A stretch of 49,480 nt of DNA from Sphingobacteriaceae bacterium (GCA_947479815.1 CANKAT010000015.1:1-49480); one strand, 5' to 3'; counted from the stretch's first letter, positions 37,312 through 46,017 are shown. Numbers and translations are program-made. The notes: generated from the sequence alone by a model not told the origin.

Positions 37312-38571
37312 ATGAATATTGGAATCATAGGCCTTGGCGACATGGGCTGTATCTATGCTAAATCTTTTTTAAAGGCTGGTTACAGAGTTTATGGCTGTGA
37401 TCTGCCACACCGCAGAGAACTACTCGAAGCAGAGCTTGGCCCTTATGGCATTGAAATTTTGAAAGATGGGAAGGAAGTTTCCAGGATATCTGATGTGATA
37501 TTTTACTCTGTAGAAGCTGAACGAATTGCTGAAGTAGTTAGTCAATATGGTCCTCATACCAAAAAAGGGGCAATAGTAGCAGGCCAGACATCTGTAAAGC
37601 ATCCAGAAATTGAGGCATTTGAAAAATACCTACCAAAGGATTCTCATATTATAACCTGCCATTCACTGCACGGCCCAGGATTCGACCCTAAGGGACAAAA
37701 AATGATTGTAATTCCTCACCGAACTACAAAAGAGGCTTATCAGCGAATGACCGATATCCTTTCATCTTTGGGTTCGATATTAAATGAAATAACTGATTAC
37801 CACGAGCATGATAAAATTGTTGCTGATACACAGGCAGTTACACATATGGGCTTTGAAAGCATGGGTACCGCTTGGAAAGAAGCCGGCTTTTTTCCATGGG
37901 AAAATGCCTCCTATCTCGGTGGAATTGACAATGTAAAGATCCTGATCACCCTTAGAATATTTAGTTATAAGGCGCATATATACGGCGGATTAGCCATTTT
38001 AAACCCCTATGCCAAGCAACAGATCAAACGTTATGCCGAATCTGAGTCTGAGCTTTTCAAGCTCATGATCAAAGAAGAAGCTGATACCTTCAGAAAGCGA
38101 CTGTATAATGCCAAGGATTTCATTTTTGGGCAGAATCATAAACCTTTAATGCTTAACGAAAAAGTAATGCAGGAGTTCTCACTATCTGCAGGATCTGAGA
38201 ATCGTAAACCAAATTCACATTTGAGTCTGCTTAGTATGGTCGATGCCTGGTATCATCTTGGTATAAATCCATATGATAATCTGATTTGCCAGACTCCCCC
38301 ATTCAGGCTGAGATTAGGAATTGCTGAATACCTCTTTAAAAATGAAGATCTACTAGAAGAATCCATTGAAACTGCATTATTTGATAAAACGATCCGTGGA
38401 GATGATTTGGAATTCCACTCAGCAGTACGTGAATGGTCATCAATTATTGGGTATGGCGACATGGAAGGCTATAAACAGCATTTTGAGCAAGTAAAAACAT
38501 TTTTTGCAGGAAGGCTAGAACATGGCCGTGACCAAAGTGCAGAATTGATTAGAAAGCTTGAAATAGAATAA
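37312..38571 (+). CDS. prephenate dehydrogenase of the fungal TYR1 type
   Basis: Protein of 419 residues. It opens with the NAD(P) motif GLGDMGCIYAKSF (7-19), then YSVEAE, GQTSVKHPEIEAFEKYLP, HSLHGPG, DKIVADTQAVTH and NSHLSLLSMVDAWYHLGI, and ends near REWSSIIGYGD. These segments and their order match my memory of yeast Tyr1, including its long C-terminal half. It differs from the compact bacterial TyrA. Predicted role: NADP-dependent conversion of prephenate to 4-hydroxyphenylpyruvate. It lies upstream of the 595-residue unknown on the same strand, separated by 98 bp with an operator. Confidence 0.8.
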   Translation: MNIGIIGLGDMGCIYAKSFLKAGYRVYGCDLPHRRELLEAELGPYGIEILKDGKEVSRISDVIFYSVEAERIAEVVSQYGPHTKKGAIVAGQTSVKHPEIEAFEKYLPKDSHIITCHSLHGPGFDPKGQKMIVIPHRTTKEAYQRMTDILSSLGSILNEITDYHEHDKIVADTQAVTHMGFESMGTAWKEAGFFPWENASYLGGIDNVKILITLRIFSYKAHIYGGLAILNPYAKQQIKRYAESESELFKLMIKEEADTFRKRLYNAKDFIFGQNHKPLMLNEKVMQEFSLSAGSENRKPNSHLSLLSMVDAWYHLGINPYDNLICQTPPFRLRLGIAEYLFKNEDLLEESIETALFDKTIRGDDLEFHSAVREWSSIIGYGDMEGYKQHFEQVKTFFAGRLEHGRDQSAELIRKLEIE

Positions 38572-38593
38572 TTCTTGAGTCATTTTTTATATA

Positions 38594-38609
38594 TGTGACT
38601 TCTGTCATA
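38594..38609 (+). promoter_or_regulatory. CRP/FNR-type operator upstream of the 595-residue protein
   Basis: TGTGA-CTTCTG-TCATA, with its centre about 68 bp before the ATG at 38670. A -7-like TTATTTG lies at 38632-38638, its G 36.5 bp from the operator centre, the same distance as at the ldhA-like promoter. Confidence 0.6.
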
Positions 38610-38669
38610 TTTTAAGAGCTCTTTAATACCCTTATTTGCACTCGTGATTTTAACCTATTTAAAATTTTC

Positions 38670-40457
38670 ATGAGTCATACATTTCATATTCCTGTTCTCG
38701 GGCTAGCCTATTCTGTAGATACCCCAGTAAAAGTAGCTCGTTATGGTATCAGTTCTGTTGTTTCAATAGTAGATGATATATTAATTGAACGCATGCGTCA
38801 ATTCTATACTGAAAAACGCAAGGAGACATTTGTACCCATAAATCCTAAAGAGATCGATTTTAGAAGCAAACGAATTACTGCCTACCTCAATCTCATAAAA
38901 AAGATTGTTGATGAACAGTTTGAAAATCTGAAAAAGCAATCTTTTGATGATGGTACAGACCTGAACAGATATTTTAAATTATTACCTGACACATCACCCT
39001 TGAAAAGCAAATATCAGCAGATGCTTTCCAAACAAGACCGCGTAGTAGTTGCTGCATTGCAACAGGAATTGCTAAATGAAATGGAAAAGGGTGAAATTCA
39101 GGTAAATATAATGGCTAAGGTTGACCGGATGAATCCGGATACCAATGGTGAGCAACTTTCAGACTCCCTATCGGCATTGAAAGGTTTTGCTGAAAGTAAT
39201 ATAAACTCTGCAGTAGTATTATCGGCAGGAATGAATCCACGACTTTACGGTTACTTAGAAAACTTTGCAGACTTTCTTCCTGATCAGTCAGGAAAATTTA
39301 AAAAAAGCGTCATTTTAAAGGTCAGCGATTTCAGATCGGCACTTATCCAAGCTAAATTTCTTGCAAAAAAAGGTATTTGGGTATCCGAGTTCAGAATTGA
39401 ATCTGGACTTAATTGCGGTGGTCATGCTTTCGCTACCGAAGGCTACCTACTTGGTCCGATTCTGGAGGAGTTTAAGCTGAAAAAACAGGAGATGATTAAT
39501 GAGCTCTATGAAATGTATGGAAAGGCAATACTTGAAAAAGGCATTGAATTAAACCAAGCGCCAAAGATGAAAATCAGCGTTCAGGGAGGTATTGGAACTG
39601 CCCATGAAAATAATTTCCTGATGGAACATTATCAATTAGACGCTACTGGATGGGGAAGTCCATTTTTACTGGTACCTGAAGCCACAAACGTAGATGAGGA
39701 AACATTAGAACTGCTTGCAAAAGCATGCAAGGATGACTTTTATATCAGTAGTTCATCGCCCTTGGGAATTCCATTTAATAATTTCAGTAAAAGCACATCA
39801 GAAATACAAAGGCTAGAACGGATTGCCAAAGGCAGACCCGGTAGCCCTTGCGTAAAGAAATACCTGTCCACGAATACAGAGTTTACCGAACTACCAATCT
39901 GTACAGCCTCAAGAGAATACCAAAATTTGAAGATCAAACAGTTGAAATCTGAAGGTTTAGAGCCTGGGGCTTTTCAGACAAAATTCGATGAGATAACTGA
40001 AAAGATATGCCTTTGTGAAGGCCTTGCAGCACCAGCATACTTAAAAAATGGTATTTTAAAGCCTAAAGAAATCAGAGCTGTAGCTATTTGTCCGGGACCG
40101 AACATAGCCTATTTCAGTGGGAAGTTCTCACTTGATGAAATGGTAAGTCATATTTATGGCAAGCTCAACTTATTGAATGATAACGACCGTCCAAACCTAT
40201 TTGTAAATGAACTGAATCTTTATGTGGAGTACCTCAAAAAAGATATCAACAAGCATTTACAGGACATGAGTGATAAAAAAGCTAAATACGTTTCAAAATT
40301 TAAAGAGCAGCTACAGGTAGGAATCGATTATTACAAACAACTTGTTCCAAAAATCACCAACCAAACTGAAGTTTACAGAAAGAAAATGCTAAATGAACTC
40401 AAAGAAATTGAAGAACAATTGCTGCAATTAAACCCGGTCGTAAATCAAGAAATATAA
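38670..40457 (+). CDS. unrecognised 595-residue protein, predicted low-oxygen-controlled
   Basis: I do not recognise the family. The start HIPVLGLAYSVDTPVKVARYGISSVVSIVDD and the alternation of strands and Gly-rich turns (ESGLNCGGHAFATEG near 245, VQGGIGTAHEN near 305, GWGSPFLLVPE near 328) suggest a TIM-barrel enzyme, perhaps flavin-binding. Four conserved-looking Cys occur in SPCVKKYL, PICTASREY and KICLCEGL (about 390-452) and could bind a metal or Fe-S cluster. The C-terminus (about 510-595) is a charged helical or coiled-coil tail. No signal peptide, so cytosolic. Its operator ties it to the respiratory island. Confidence 0.85.
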   Translation: MSHTFHIPVLGLAYSVDTPVKVARYGISSVVSIVDDILIERMRQFYTEKRKETFVPINPKEIDFRSKRITAYLNLIKKIVDEQFENLKKQSFDDGTDLNRYFKLLPDTSPLKSKYQQMLSKQDRVVVAALQQELLNEMEKGEIQVNIMAKVDRMNPDTNGEQLSDSLSALKGFAESNINSAVVLSAGMNPRLYGYLENFADFLPDQSGKFKKSVILKVSDFRSALIQAKFLAKKGIWVSEFRIESGLNCGGHAFATEGYLLGPILEEFKLKKQEMINELYEMYGKAILEKGIELNQAPKMKISVQGGIGTAHENNFLMEHYQLDATGWGSPFLLVPEATNVDEETLELLAKACKDDFYISSSSPLGIPFNNFSKSTSEIQRLERIAKGRPGSPCVKKYLSTNTEFTELPICTASREYQNLKIKQLKSEGLEPGAFQTKFDEITEKICLCEGLAAPAYLKNGILKPKEIRAVAICPGPNIAYFSGKFSLDEMVSHIYGKLNLLNDNDRPNLFVNELNLYVEYLKKDINKHLQDMSDKKAKYVSKFKEQLQVGIDYYKQLVPKITNQTEVYRKKMLNELKEIEEQLLQLNPVVNQEI

Positions 40458-40550
40458 CAGAAATCTGAATCAGGTTAAGCCGAATAGCCAAAACACATTG
40501 ACAACCAATTTTTTTTGATTAAAATATTATAATTAATTCATTATTAGGTA

Positions 40551-40575
40551 TTTATTAAAATATAATTTTAATAAA
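40551..40575. repeat. 11-bp perfect AT-only inverted repeat
   Basis: TTTATTAAAAT, loop ATA, ATTTTAATAAA, in the 211-bp gap before the fasciclin gene. It may be a weak terminator for the upstream gene or an AT-rich promoter element. Confidence 0.5.
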
Positions 40576-40598
40576 ATATTCACGAAAAACGCTCCGAC

Positions 40599-40614
40599 TA
40601 TGATTGCAATCATA
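40599..40614 (+). promoter_or_regulatory. CRP/FNR-type operator upstream of the fasciclin gene
   Basis: TATGA-TTGCAA-TCATA, a perfect 16-bp palindrome with its centre 62 bp before the ATG. The -7 element TAATTTGT lies at 40636-40643, its G 35.5 bp from the operator centre. Confidence 0.7.
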
Positions 40615-40668
40615 TAATTAAGAGAATTTAATGGATAATTTGTATGATAATAAAAAAAAAATAAAATT

Positions 40669-41229
40669 ATGAGAAAGATCTTTTTAGCTACATCATTGAT
40701 CTGTATTTCAATGCTAATGAGCTGTGAAAACAGTACGAAACAGTCTGCTGAAACAGAGGGCAGTACAGAAGCAATTGCGACCGGGCAATCTGGAGTTCAG
40801 GATGAGCTGTCGCAAAAAAATGTTGTTCAGGTTGCTATTGGGAGCAAAGACCACAGCACATTAGTTACCGCTATTCAAGCTGCTGAATTAGTAGACGCAT
40901 TAAGTAATGCTGGTCCATTTACAGTGTTTGCTCCTACCAATGCAGCATTCAATAAATTACCTGCCGGAACAGTAGAAAGTTTATTAAAACCGGAAAGCAA
41001 AGATGCCCTGGCCAATATTCTGCAGTACCATGTTTCACTTGGTGTATTTAAAGCTGAGAGTTTTACCGACGGACAAGTAATTGGTCAAGTAAACGGTAAT
41101 GACATCACTATGAGTGTTAAGGATGGAAAAGTAATGGTCAATGGGGCAAAAATTGTAGCCTCAGTACCGGCATCAAATGGTATTATACATGTAATTGACG
41201 GGGTACTATTACCACCTGCAGCCAAATAA
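40669..41229 (+). CDS. fasciclin-domain lipoprotein
   Basis: Protein of 186 residues. A lipobox LMSC places Cys19 at the mature N-terminus, a low-complexity Ser/Thr/Glu linker runs to about 55, and one FAS1 domain follows (STLVTAIQAAELVDAL, GPFTVFAPTNAAFNKLP, NGIIHVIDGVLLPP). FAS1 proteins mediate adhesion or bind surface ligands. It is monocistronic, under a perfect operator. Its role in a low-oxygen regulon is not obvious. Confidence 0.9.
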   Translation: MRKIFLATSLICISMLMSCENSTKQSAETEGSTEAIATGQSGVQDELSQKNVVQVAIGSKDHSTLVTAIQAAELVDALSNAGPFTVFAPTNAAFNKLPAGTVESLLKPESKDALANILQYHVSLGVFKAESFTDGQVIGQVNGNDITMSVKDGKVMVNGAKIVASVPASNGIIHVIDGVLLPPAAK

Positions 41230-41277
41230 GTATCTAATTTTTAGCGAAATTCTCTCCTATCAAAACATGCACTAACT

Positions 41278-41316
41278 AATTAAAAGAGGATCTCTGATCG
41301 AGATTTTCTTTTAATT
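41278..41316. terminator. bidirectional terminator between the fasciclin gene and the nos operon
   Basis: AATTAAAAGA pairs with TCTTTTAATT. Inside it, GGATCTC pairs with GAGATTT through two G-U pairs, around the loop TGATC, giving a 17-bp stem. It lies between convergent genes and has T-rich flanks on both strands. Confidence 0.85.
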
Positions 41317-41332
41317 AATAATAGCTTCCTAT

Positions 41333-41731
41333 TTATTTTTGAATTTTTAGTTTTTTTTGATATTCCTGAATATTTTCACTGATTATACCCGAAATTTTTA
41401 ATGCACGTTCTTTGGCAAGATCTGCTTTTGATCCTTTAAACAATTCATTAACTGTTCTTACGAATAAGGTATTCCAACGATTAAAATGTGTTTTATTTAG
41501 TGGTTGAATACGATTAAGGTGTTTATGAAGATTTATTGGATTGCCTTCATAAGTCCCGGTAAATAGAATAGCATTTTCCCAGAAATTGTACATGATCAGA
41601 AAATGAGTTGACCAGTTCAGGAGTGCCACATTATTAAAAATATAGCCCAGCTTTTTATCGGCTTTTACTTTTCTGTAGAACGTATTAACCAATAGCTCAA
41701 TATCTTTCCGGTTTTCAATATCCTTTTTCAA
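41333..41731 (-). CDS. group III truncated haemoglobin
   Basis: Protein of 132 residues. The opening IELLVNTFYRKVKADKKLGYIF, the central FWENAILFTGTYEGNP and the proximal His82 in THFNRW are typical of TrHb3. It is the last gene of the nos run, 4 bp after the hemerythrin gene. A likely role is O2 or NO binding or NO scavenging during N2O respiration. Confidence 0.9.
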   Translation of the reverse strand: MKKDIENRKDIELLVNTFYRKVKADKKLGYIFNNVALLNWSTHFLIMYNFWENAILFTGTYEGNPINLHKHLNRIQPLNKTHFNRWNTLFVRTVNELFKGSKADLAKERALKISGIISENIQEYQKKLKIQK

Positions 41732-41735
41732 TTAG

Positions 41736-42173
41736 CTATGTAGATAAAATCATTCCAATGGCATTCAATACGTGCTCAGTGCAGTTCTCTTGAATTAGGC
41801 AGAATAGTTGCCTTTCCTCCTTGCGGATGTGTAATTCCAGATCTTTACCTAATTGGTTCAGATGAACAGCCAGGTTATCCTGATTATTTATTGAATTAAA
41901 ACTGACATGAAAACGATCGTGCTCCTCCAAAATTTCTATGATTAGAACATCTATCTCTGAATTTAAACCTTTAACCAGAGTTAAAATTTTTTCTTCAGCA
42001 CTAAAATGTGCGATCAATATATTTTTATAAAATTCCTGTGCATATACAGCCTTTCCATTAATTTCAAGAGGAAGACCTTTGTATGGTGGGGCATCCTTTT
42101 GAATTAATCTGGCGAGTATCAATGCGCCGTGATGCTCTCTAGAAAGAGGTATTAATGCAGGATGCCTTTTCAT
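41736..42173 (-). CDS. hemerythrin HHE-domain protein
   Basis: About 145 residues from the ATG at 42173, just after the nosY stop; the longer frame to 42245 has no sensible N-terminus. Di-iron ligands can be placed at His14 or His15, His56 with Glu60 (HFSAEE), His85 (EEHDRF) and His115 with Glu119 or Glu120 (HIRKEE). Such proteins bind O2 or NO, or repair iron centres. It is embedded between nosY and the globin gene. Confidence 0.85.
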   Translation of the reverse strand: MKRHPALIPLSREHHGALILARLIQKDAPPYKGLPLEINGKAVYAQEFYKNILIAHFSAEEKILTLVKGLNSEIDVLIIEILEEHDRFHVSFNSINNQDNLAVHLNQLGKDLELHIRKEERQLFCLIQENCTEHVLNAIGMILST

Positions 42174-42174
42174 A

Positions 42175-42942
42175 TTAAAGGTCTTTAGAATTAAATTTTC
42201 TAGTAGAATACCAGACCGGTAATAGGATCCAGGACAACAATACAAAAAAAGAAAACATTAATCCAGTTGAGGTTCCAAAGAAGTCTTTGAAAACTGCACC
42301 AGTATATCCCATCATGGCAGACACATCGAGCTGCAATAGAATTAGGATTCGGCTTAAATCTATAGGATTAAGAGTACTTAAAGCGATCATTGGCTTTTCC
42401 AAAGGATAATCTGCAAACTGGAATAATAAAAACAAAACCAATCCATCGAATAACAATGAAAAATATAACCATAGCATAATTGCTGCTCCAATTCCTTTTG
42501 CTTTATCCCGCATTTTAACTGTTGCAAGAAAAGCGATGGCAGCAAAAATAATACTAAGAATTATTCCAGTAAGGATCATCGTAAAACCTATCCAATTTGC
42601 CTGATAGATCAGAACCGGTATCCCTACACCAATAAAAAATGCTATGGAAAGCGAGCATGCAAGACCCATAAATAAGCTGAGCCAGATTGTCCTTCTTTTG
42701 AGCGGCTGACTAACCAGCAGTTCAATAAACTCAACAGAATTATACATATAAATAGTAGAAAAAATAATGCTCACAAGCGGCACCACAATCAGAATAATAT
42801 TCAATAGGCTTAACAATCCCTTGCTGTTATTATCTTCCAGACTAAATACACTAAAGGATGCTACAAGCAAAAAACCAGTGTAGATTACCACGATTTTATT
42901 TCGAAGAATATCTGTAATTACGTATTTTATTATCTTATTCAT
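42175..42942 (-). CDS. nosY: nitrous oxide reductase maturation ABC permease NosY
   Basis: Protein of 255 residues with about six membrane helices. It has the ABC-2 permease arrangement and an N-terminus (YVITDILRNKIVVIYTGFLL) usual for NosY. It overlaps nosF by 8 bp. With NosF and NosD it forms the transporter that supplies sulfur, and indirectly copper, for the CuZ centre of NosZ. Confidence 0.9.
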   Translation of the reverse strand: MNKIIKYVITDILRNKIVVIYTGFLLVASFSVFSLEDNNSKGLLSLLNIILIVVPLVSIIFSTIYMYNSVEFIELLVSQPLKRRTIWLSLFMGLACSLSIAFFIGVGIPVLIYQANWIGFTMILTGIILSIIFAAIAFLATVKMRDKAKGIGAAIMLWLYFSLLFDGLVLFLLFQFADYPLEKPMIALSTLNPIDLSRILILLQLDVSAMMGYTGAVFKDFFGTSTGLMFSFFVLLSWILLPVWYSTRKFNSKDL

Positions 42943-43645
42943 AGTTGCTAATCATCACTTGTGCAATTGATTTTACGAGCCTTTCCTCACCCGTATCCCT
43001 ACGCAGCTCTTCCATGCTTTTATGGAAAACAAGCTTTCCATCTTGCATATAAATAATCCTCGTAACCAAATCATCTAGATCGCTCAAAATATGTGAAGTA
43101 ATTAAAACCAATTTACCCTTATCCTTTTCTGAAATGATTTTTTCCTTGAAGAGTTCAGAAGCTACCGGATCAAGACCTGCAGTAGGTTCATCAAGGATCA
43201 GTACAGAAGGTTTGAATAAAAATGCAAGGGCAGCACTTACTTTTTGTATAGTTCCACCAGATAAGGTTCGCATTCTCTTATTCAGGAGGTTATTTATGGA
43301 AAACGCTTTGATCAGATCTTCGTCTAACTCGCCAGATTTACCACGTATATCTTTCATCATTCCCAATACCTGCCCGATAGTCATATTATCAGGATATCGA
43401 CCAATCTGAGGCATATACCCTATTTCATCTCTGTATTGATAGTTATTAGCGATGTTTTTCCCATTGAATGTGATAGACCCACTATCAGGAATTACCATAC
43501 CCAAAATTGATTTTATCAGTGTGGTTTTTCCACTGCCATTCGGACCAATCAATGCAATACATTCTGATTGATCACACGATGTAGATACATGGTCGAGTAC
43601 TTTTAATTTACCAAACTGTTTATTTATATTTTTTAAAGTAATCAT
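42935..43645 (-). CDS. nosF: nitrous oxide reductase maturation ABC ATPase NosF
   Basis: Protein of 236 residues with Walker A GPNGSGKTT (33-41), signature LSGGT near 128 and Walker B VLILDEPTAGLDP near 150. It lies between nosD and nosY, as in other nos operons. Confidence 0.93.
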   Translation of the reverse strand: MITLKNINKQFGKLKVLDHVSTSCDQSECIALIGPNGSGKTTLIKSILGMVIPDSGSITFNGKNIANNYQYRDEIGYMPQIGRYPDNMTIGQVLGMMKDIRGKSGELDEDLIKAFSINNLLNKRMRTLSGGTIQKVSAALAFLFKPSVLILDEPTAGLDPVASELFKEKIISEKDKGKLVLITSHILSDLDDLVTRIIYMQDGKLVFHKSMEELRRDTGEERLVKSIAQVMISNYE

Positions 43646-43695
43646 AGTTTATAGACTAAGAATCATCACTGAAACCAATCAGGCAAAAGCCATTT

Positions 43696-44943
43696 CTAGA
43701 ATGCTTTATTCATCATTGGACTACTGTCTTTAAGATTTTCAGGCGTAAGACTCGGCAATATTTTTTCTGTTTTGTCAAGAAGTGTGGTTATGAAACTTCT
43801 GAATAAAATCATTGCGGGAGGATACTTCTCAACAATCATTGAATACATACTTACTGGCCTGTATGGAATATCTCCAATTTTATCTTTGTTTAGATCATAA
43901 CCTTCGTACTTATCCCAATAGTTATTTTTAAACTGATTCAGTACAAGTGAACCATTGGTTCCTACATCAAATGTATTCCCTATGAAATTATTATACTCTA
44001 GAACTACATCTACACAGCTCGCCTGAATCTTTAAGGCCCAGCCATTGTTTTCAAATACATTTCGTTTCATGTGAATACGGTTGGCGCCTTCCATAAAAAT
44101 GGCACTGGTGTTTTTAGTAAAATAATTGCCTTCCATATAACCATCAGATATTTCTTTGAGCAAAATACCATGAGCCGCATCGCCCCAATTCTCATAAAAA
44201 TAATTACTAAACATTTTAATTCTGTTAGAGTACATCACTGATACCCCCGAACCATTATTTCTAAAAACATTGTTCACATACATATCATCATTTGAAAACA
44301 TAAAATGCAATCCATAACGGATATTGTTTTTAGATATATTCCTCCAAATCACTGAATTTTTAACGAATTCGAAATATATACCATCTCGGTGCCCAGAAAT
44401 ACTATTGCCAATAATTCTTAAACTATCCCCTTTCCAACAGTGAATACCGTTACCGCTTTGCTGCTCTTCTATGCTGATGGCTTTCAGCCTATTATTTTCA
44501 ATGATGCAATTCATTCCATTCTGGATATAAATCCCAAAAAAAGTATCTTCAAGGATATTATTCCTGATTACTACATACTGGCTATCATATACTTTTATTC
44601 CACTTAAATCTTCCAAACTTGAAATACCACTATGTATAAGCTTAAATCCGTCAACAAGTACATGATTAGCTTTTACAGAGATTATTTCATACTTCCGTTC
44701 ACCATCCAGAATAGGAAGACCAATACCCTTGAGTACAATGCTTTTATTAATTATTAAATTCTGTTCATTATAAATTCCAGAACCAACAAGTATTGTATCG
44801 CCATTTGTAGCCTCAATGATAGCTGAGCGTATATTTTTATGCGTGCGTTTTGCACCCACATAAATAGTATTTGCAGATGCATTATAATTAAAAATACTGC
44901 AAATTATCAGGAAGAAATATCTCACTTCTGCATGTCCTCCCAT
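43696..44943 (-). CDS. nosD: nitrous oxide reductase maturation protein NosD
   Basis: Protein of up to 415 residues. It has a signal peptide and then repeated right-handed beta-helix turns (N-x-I/F-x-N-N patterns from about 120 to 340). ATG at 44943 is reported; a GTG at 44925 overlaps the nosL stop by 4 bp (GTGA) and gives a cleaner leader, so it may be the true start. NosD is the periplasmic partner of NosFY. Confidence 0.9.
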   Translation of the reverse strand: MGGHAEVRYFFLIICSIFNYNASANTIYVGAKRTHKNIRSAIIEATNGDTILVGSGIYNEQNLIINKSIVLKGIGLPILDGERKYEIISVKANHVLVDGFKLIHSGISSLEDLSGIKVYDSQYVVIRNNILEDTFFGIYIQNGMNCIIENNRLKAISIEEQQSGNGIHCWKGDSLRIIGNSISGHRDGIYFEFVKNSVIWRNISKNNIRYGLHFMFSNDDMYVNNVFRNNGSGVSVMYSNRIKMFSNYFYENWGDAAHGILLKEISDGYMEGNYFTKNTSAIFMEGANRIHMKRNVFENNGWALKIQASCVDVVLEYNNFIGNTFDVGTNGSLVLNQFKNNYWDKYEGYDLNKDKIGDIPYRPVSMYSMIVEKYPPAMILFRSFITTLLDKTEKILPSLTPENLKDSSPMMNKAF

Positions 44944-45947
44944 GATATAACATTACCATAAAATTTAGGTAAAGCCTTTTGCAAGCTATCTTCCTGACTA
45001 AAAGCGGCAATATTGCCATTCATCGGACTTTTAAAATCAGGGCTTTGCAGAAAAAATGCTTTTTTCGAATCGATTAGGCTATTTGGACTAGAAAAATCAA
45101 CAACATATACGCGGGCAATATCATCAGGCTCAATTGTGCCTTCTTTCAAAAACTGGATAATACAATGCTCATCGTCAAACTTATAGTTCTTGCTTTTAGT
45201 AGTTACTATTTCTGCGCCGAATCTATGATCACTAATGGTCATTTTACAAAAGTCGCAGTTATCTTTTCCTATGCGGATAGGCACGGGCTCTGTACTGCAT
45301 GAACTAAATAGTGTGGCCGCAAGAATAATGACAGAAAGTTTTAGAGCAGATGACTTTTTAAATTCTACTTTACCATGCTTCCATTCCAAAAAAACACAGA
45401 ATAATAATACCAGTCCGGCACCTATAAAAATCCAACCACCGGTATCTGGCACTGAATATGCTCCAAAATTTAATAATTGCTTGAAACCGATCAATGGAGG
45501 CTGATAGGCCATACCCGGCACAATGATGGCTGCATTTGGATCAAGATTATGCCCATAGTCATATTCCCACCTCCAAAAATCAGCCATGGCAAGCAGCCCG
45601 AATGTTACAAATAAGCCAAAAAGGGTAAACATTAGTTTTCTACTTGCCAGAATAGCCGAAAGAATAAATAAACCTGCAAAAAATAAAATAATACCGGATA
45701 GCACCTTAAATTCAACAAAATCATCGGCATGAAGGGTCTTCATTCCTATGTAATGATTTAGGCCGTTAATTATATCTACACTACCCGACAATTTATGAGC
45801 ATGAATCAATAGCGTCAAACCCTCCGGATACTGTGGTGCGGTGAGTTCAATTCTCCAGATCGGAGTAAACAAAACAGCTACCAAAGAAAATCCAGCGATA
45901 AGAATTGCTATTCTACTGAAATCGGCAATTTTATTATTGTTCATCAT
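44922..45947 (-). CDS. nosL: NosL copper chaperone fused to an N-terminal membrane domain
   Basis: Protein of 341 residues. About 1-195 is a four-helix membrane domain with a periplasmic loop containing conserved His and Trp residues. The C-terminal part begins at a lipobox-like FSSC near 217 and holds the NosL copper-binding CDFCKM near 233 and a HCIIQFL segment. The internal lipobox shows how a separate lipoprotein was joined to an upstream membrane protein. It is separated from nosZ by a hairpin. Confidence 0.88.
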   Translation of the reverse strand: MMNNNKIADFSRIAILIAGFSLVAVLFTPIWRIELTAPQYPEGLTLLIHAHKLSGSVDIINGLNHYIGMKTLHADDFVEFKVLSGIILFFAGLFILSAILASRKLMFTLFGLFVTFGLLAMADFWRWEYDYGHNLDPNAAIIVPGMAYQPPLIGFKQLLNFGAYSVPDTGGWIFIGAGLVLLFCVFLEWKHGKVEFKKSSALKLSVIILAATLFSSCSTEPVPIRIGKDNCDFCKMTISDHRFGAEIVTTKSKNYKFDDEHCIIQFLKEGTIEPDDIARVYVVDFSSPNSLIDSKKAFFLQSPDFKSPMNGNIAAFSQEDSLQKALPKFYGNVISWEDMQK

Positions 45948-45962
45948 AAACTATTATAGAAA

Positions 45963-46002
45963 GAGAGATATAAGAATGCCGAAAGCATATCCCATATCTC
46001 TC
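45963..46002 (-). terminator. hairpin between nosZ and nosL
   Basis: GAGAGATAT and ATATCTCTC, a perfect 9-bp stem with a 22-nt loop, 16 bp after the nosZ stop. On the minus strand it is followed by TTTCTATAATAG, a modest U-run. It is likely a partial terminator or an RNase barrier that keeps nosZ mRNA more abundant than its accessory genes. Confidence 0.65.
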
Positions 46003-46017
46003 GTATTTGGATGAGTA

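Noticed and set aside
38670-40457. Calling the 595-residue protein a nitronate monooxygenase
   Set aside because: Only a general TIM-barrel impression and Gly-rich turns support this; the length and Cys set do not fit.
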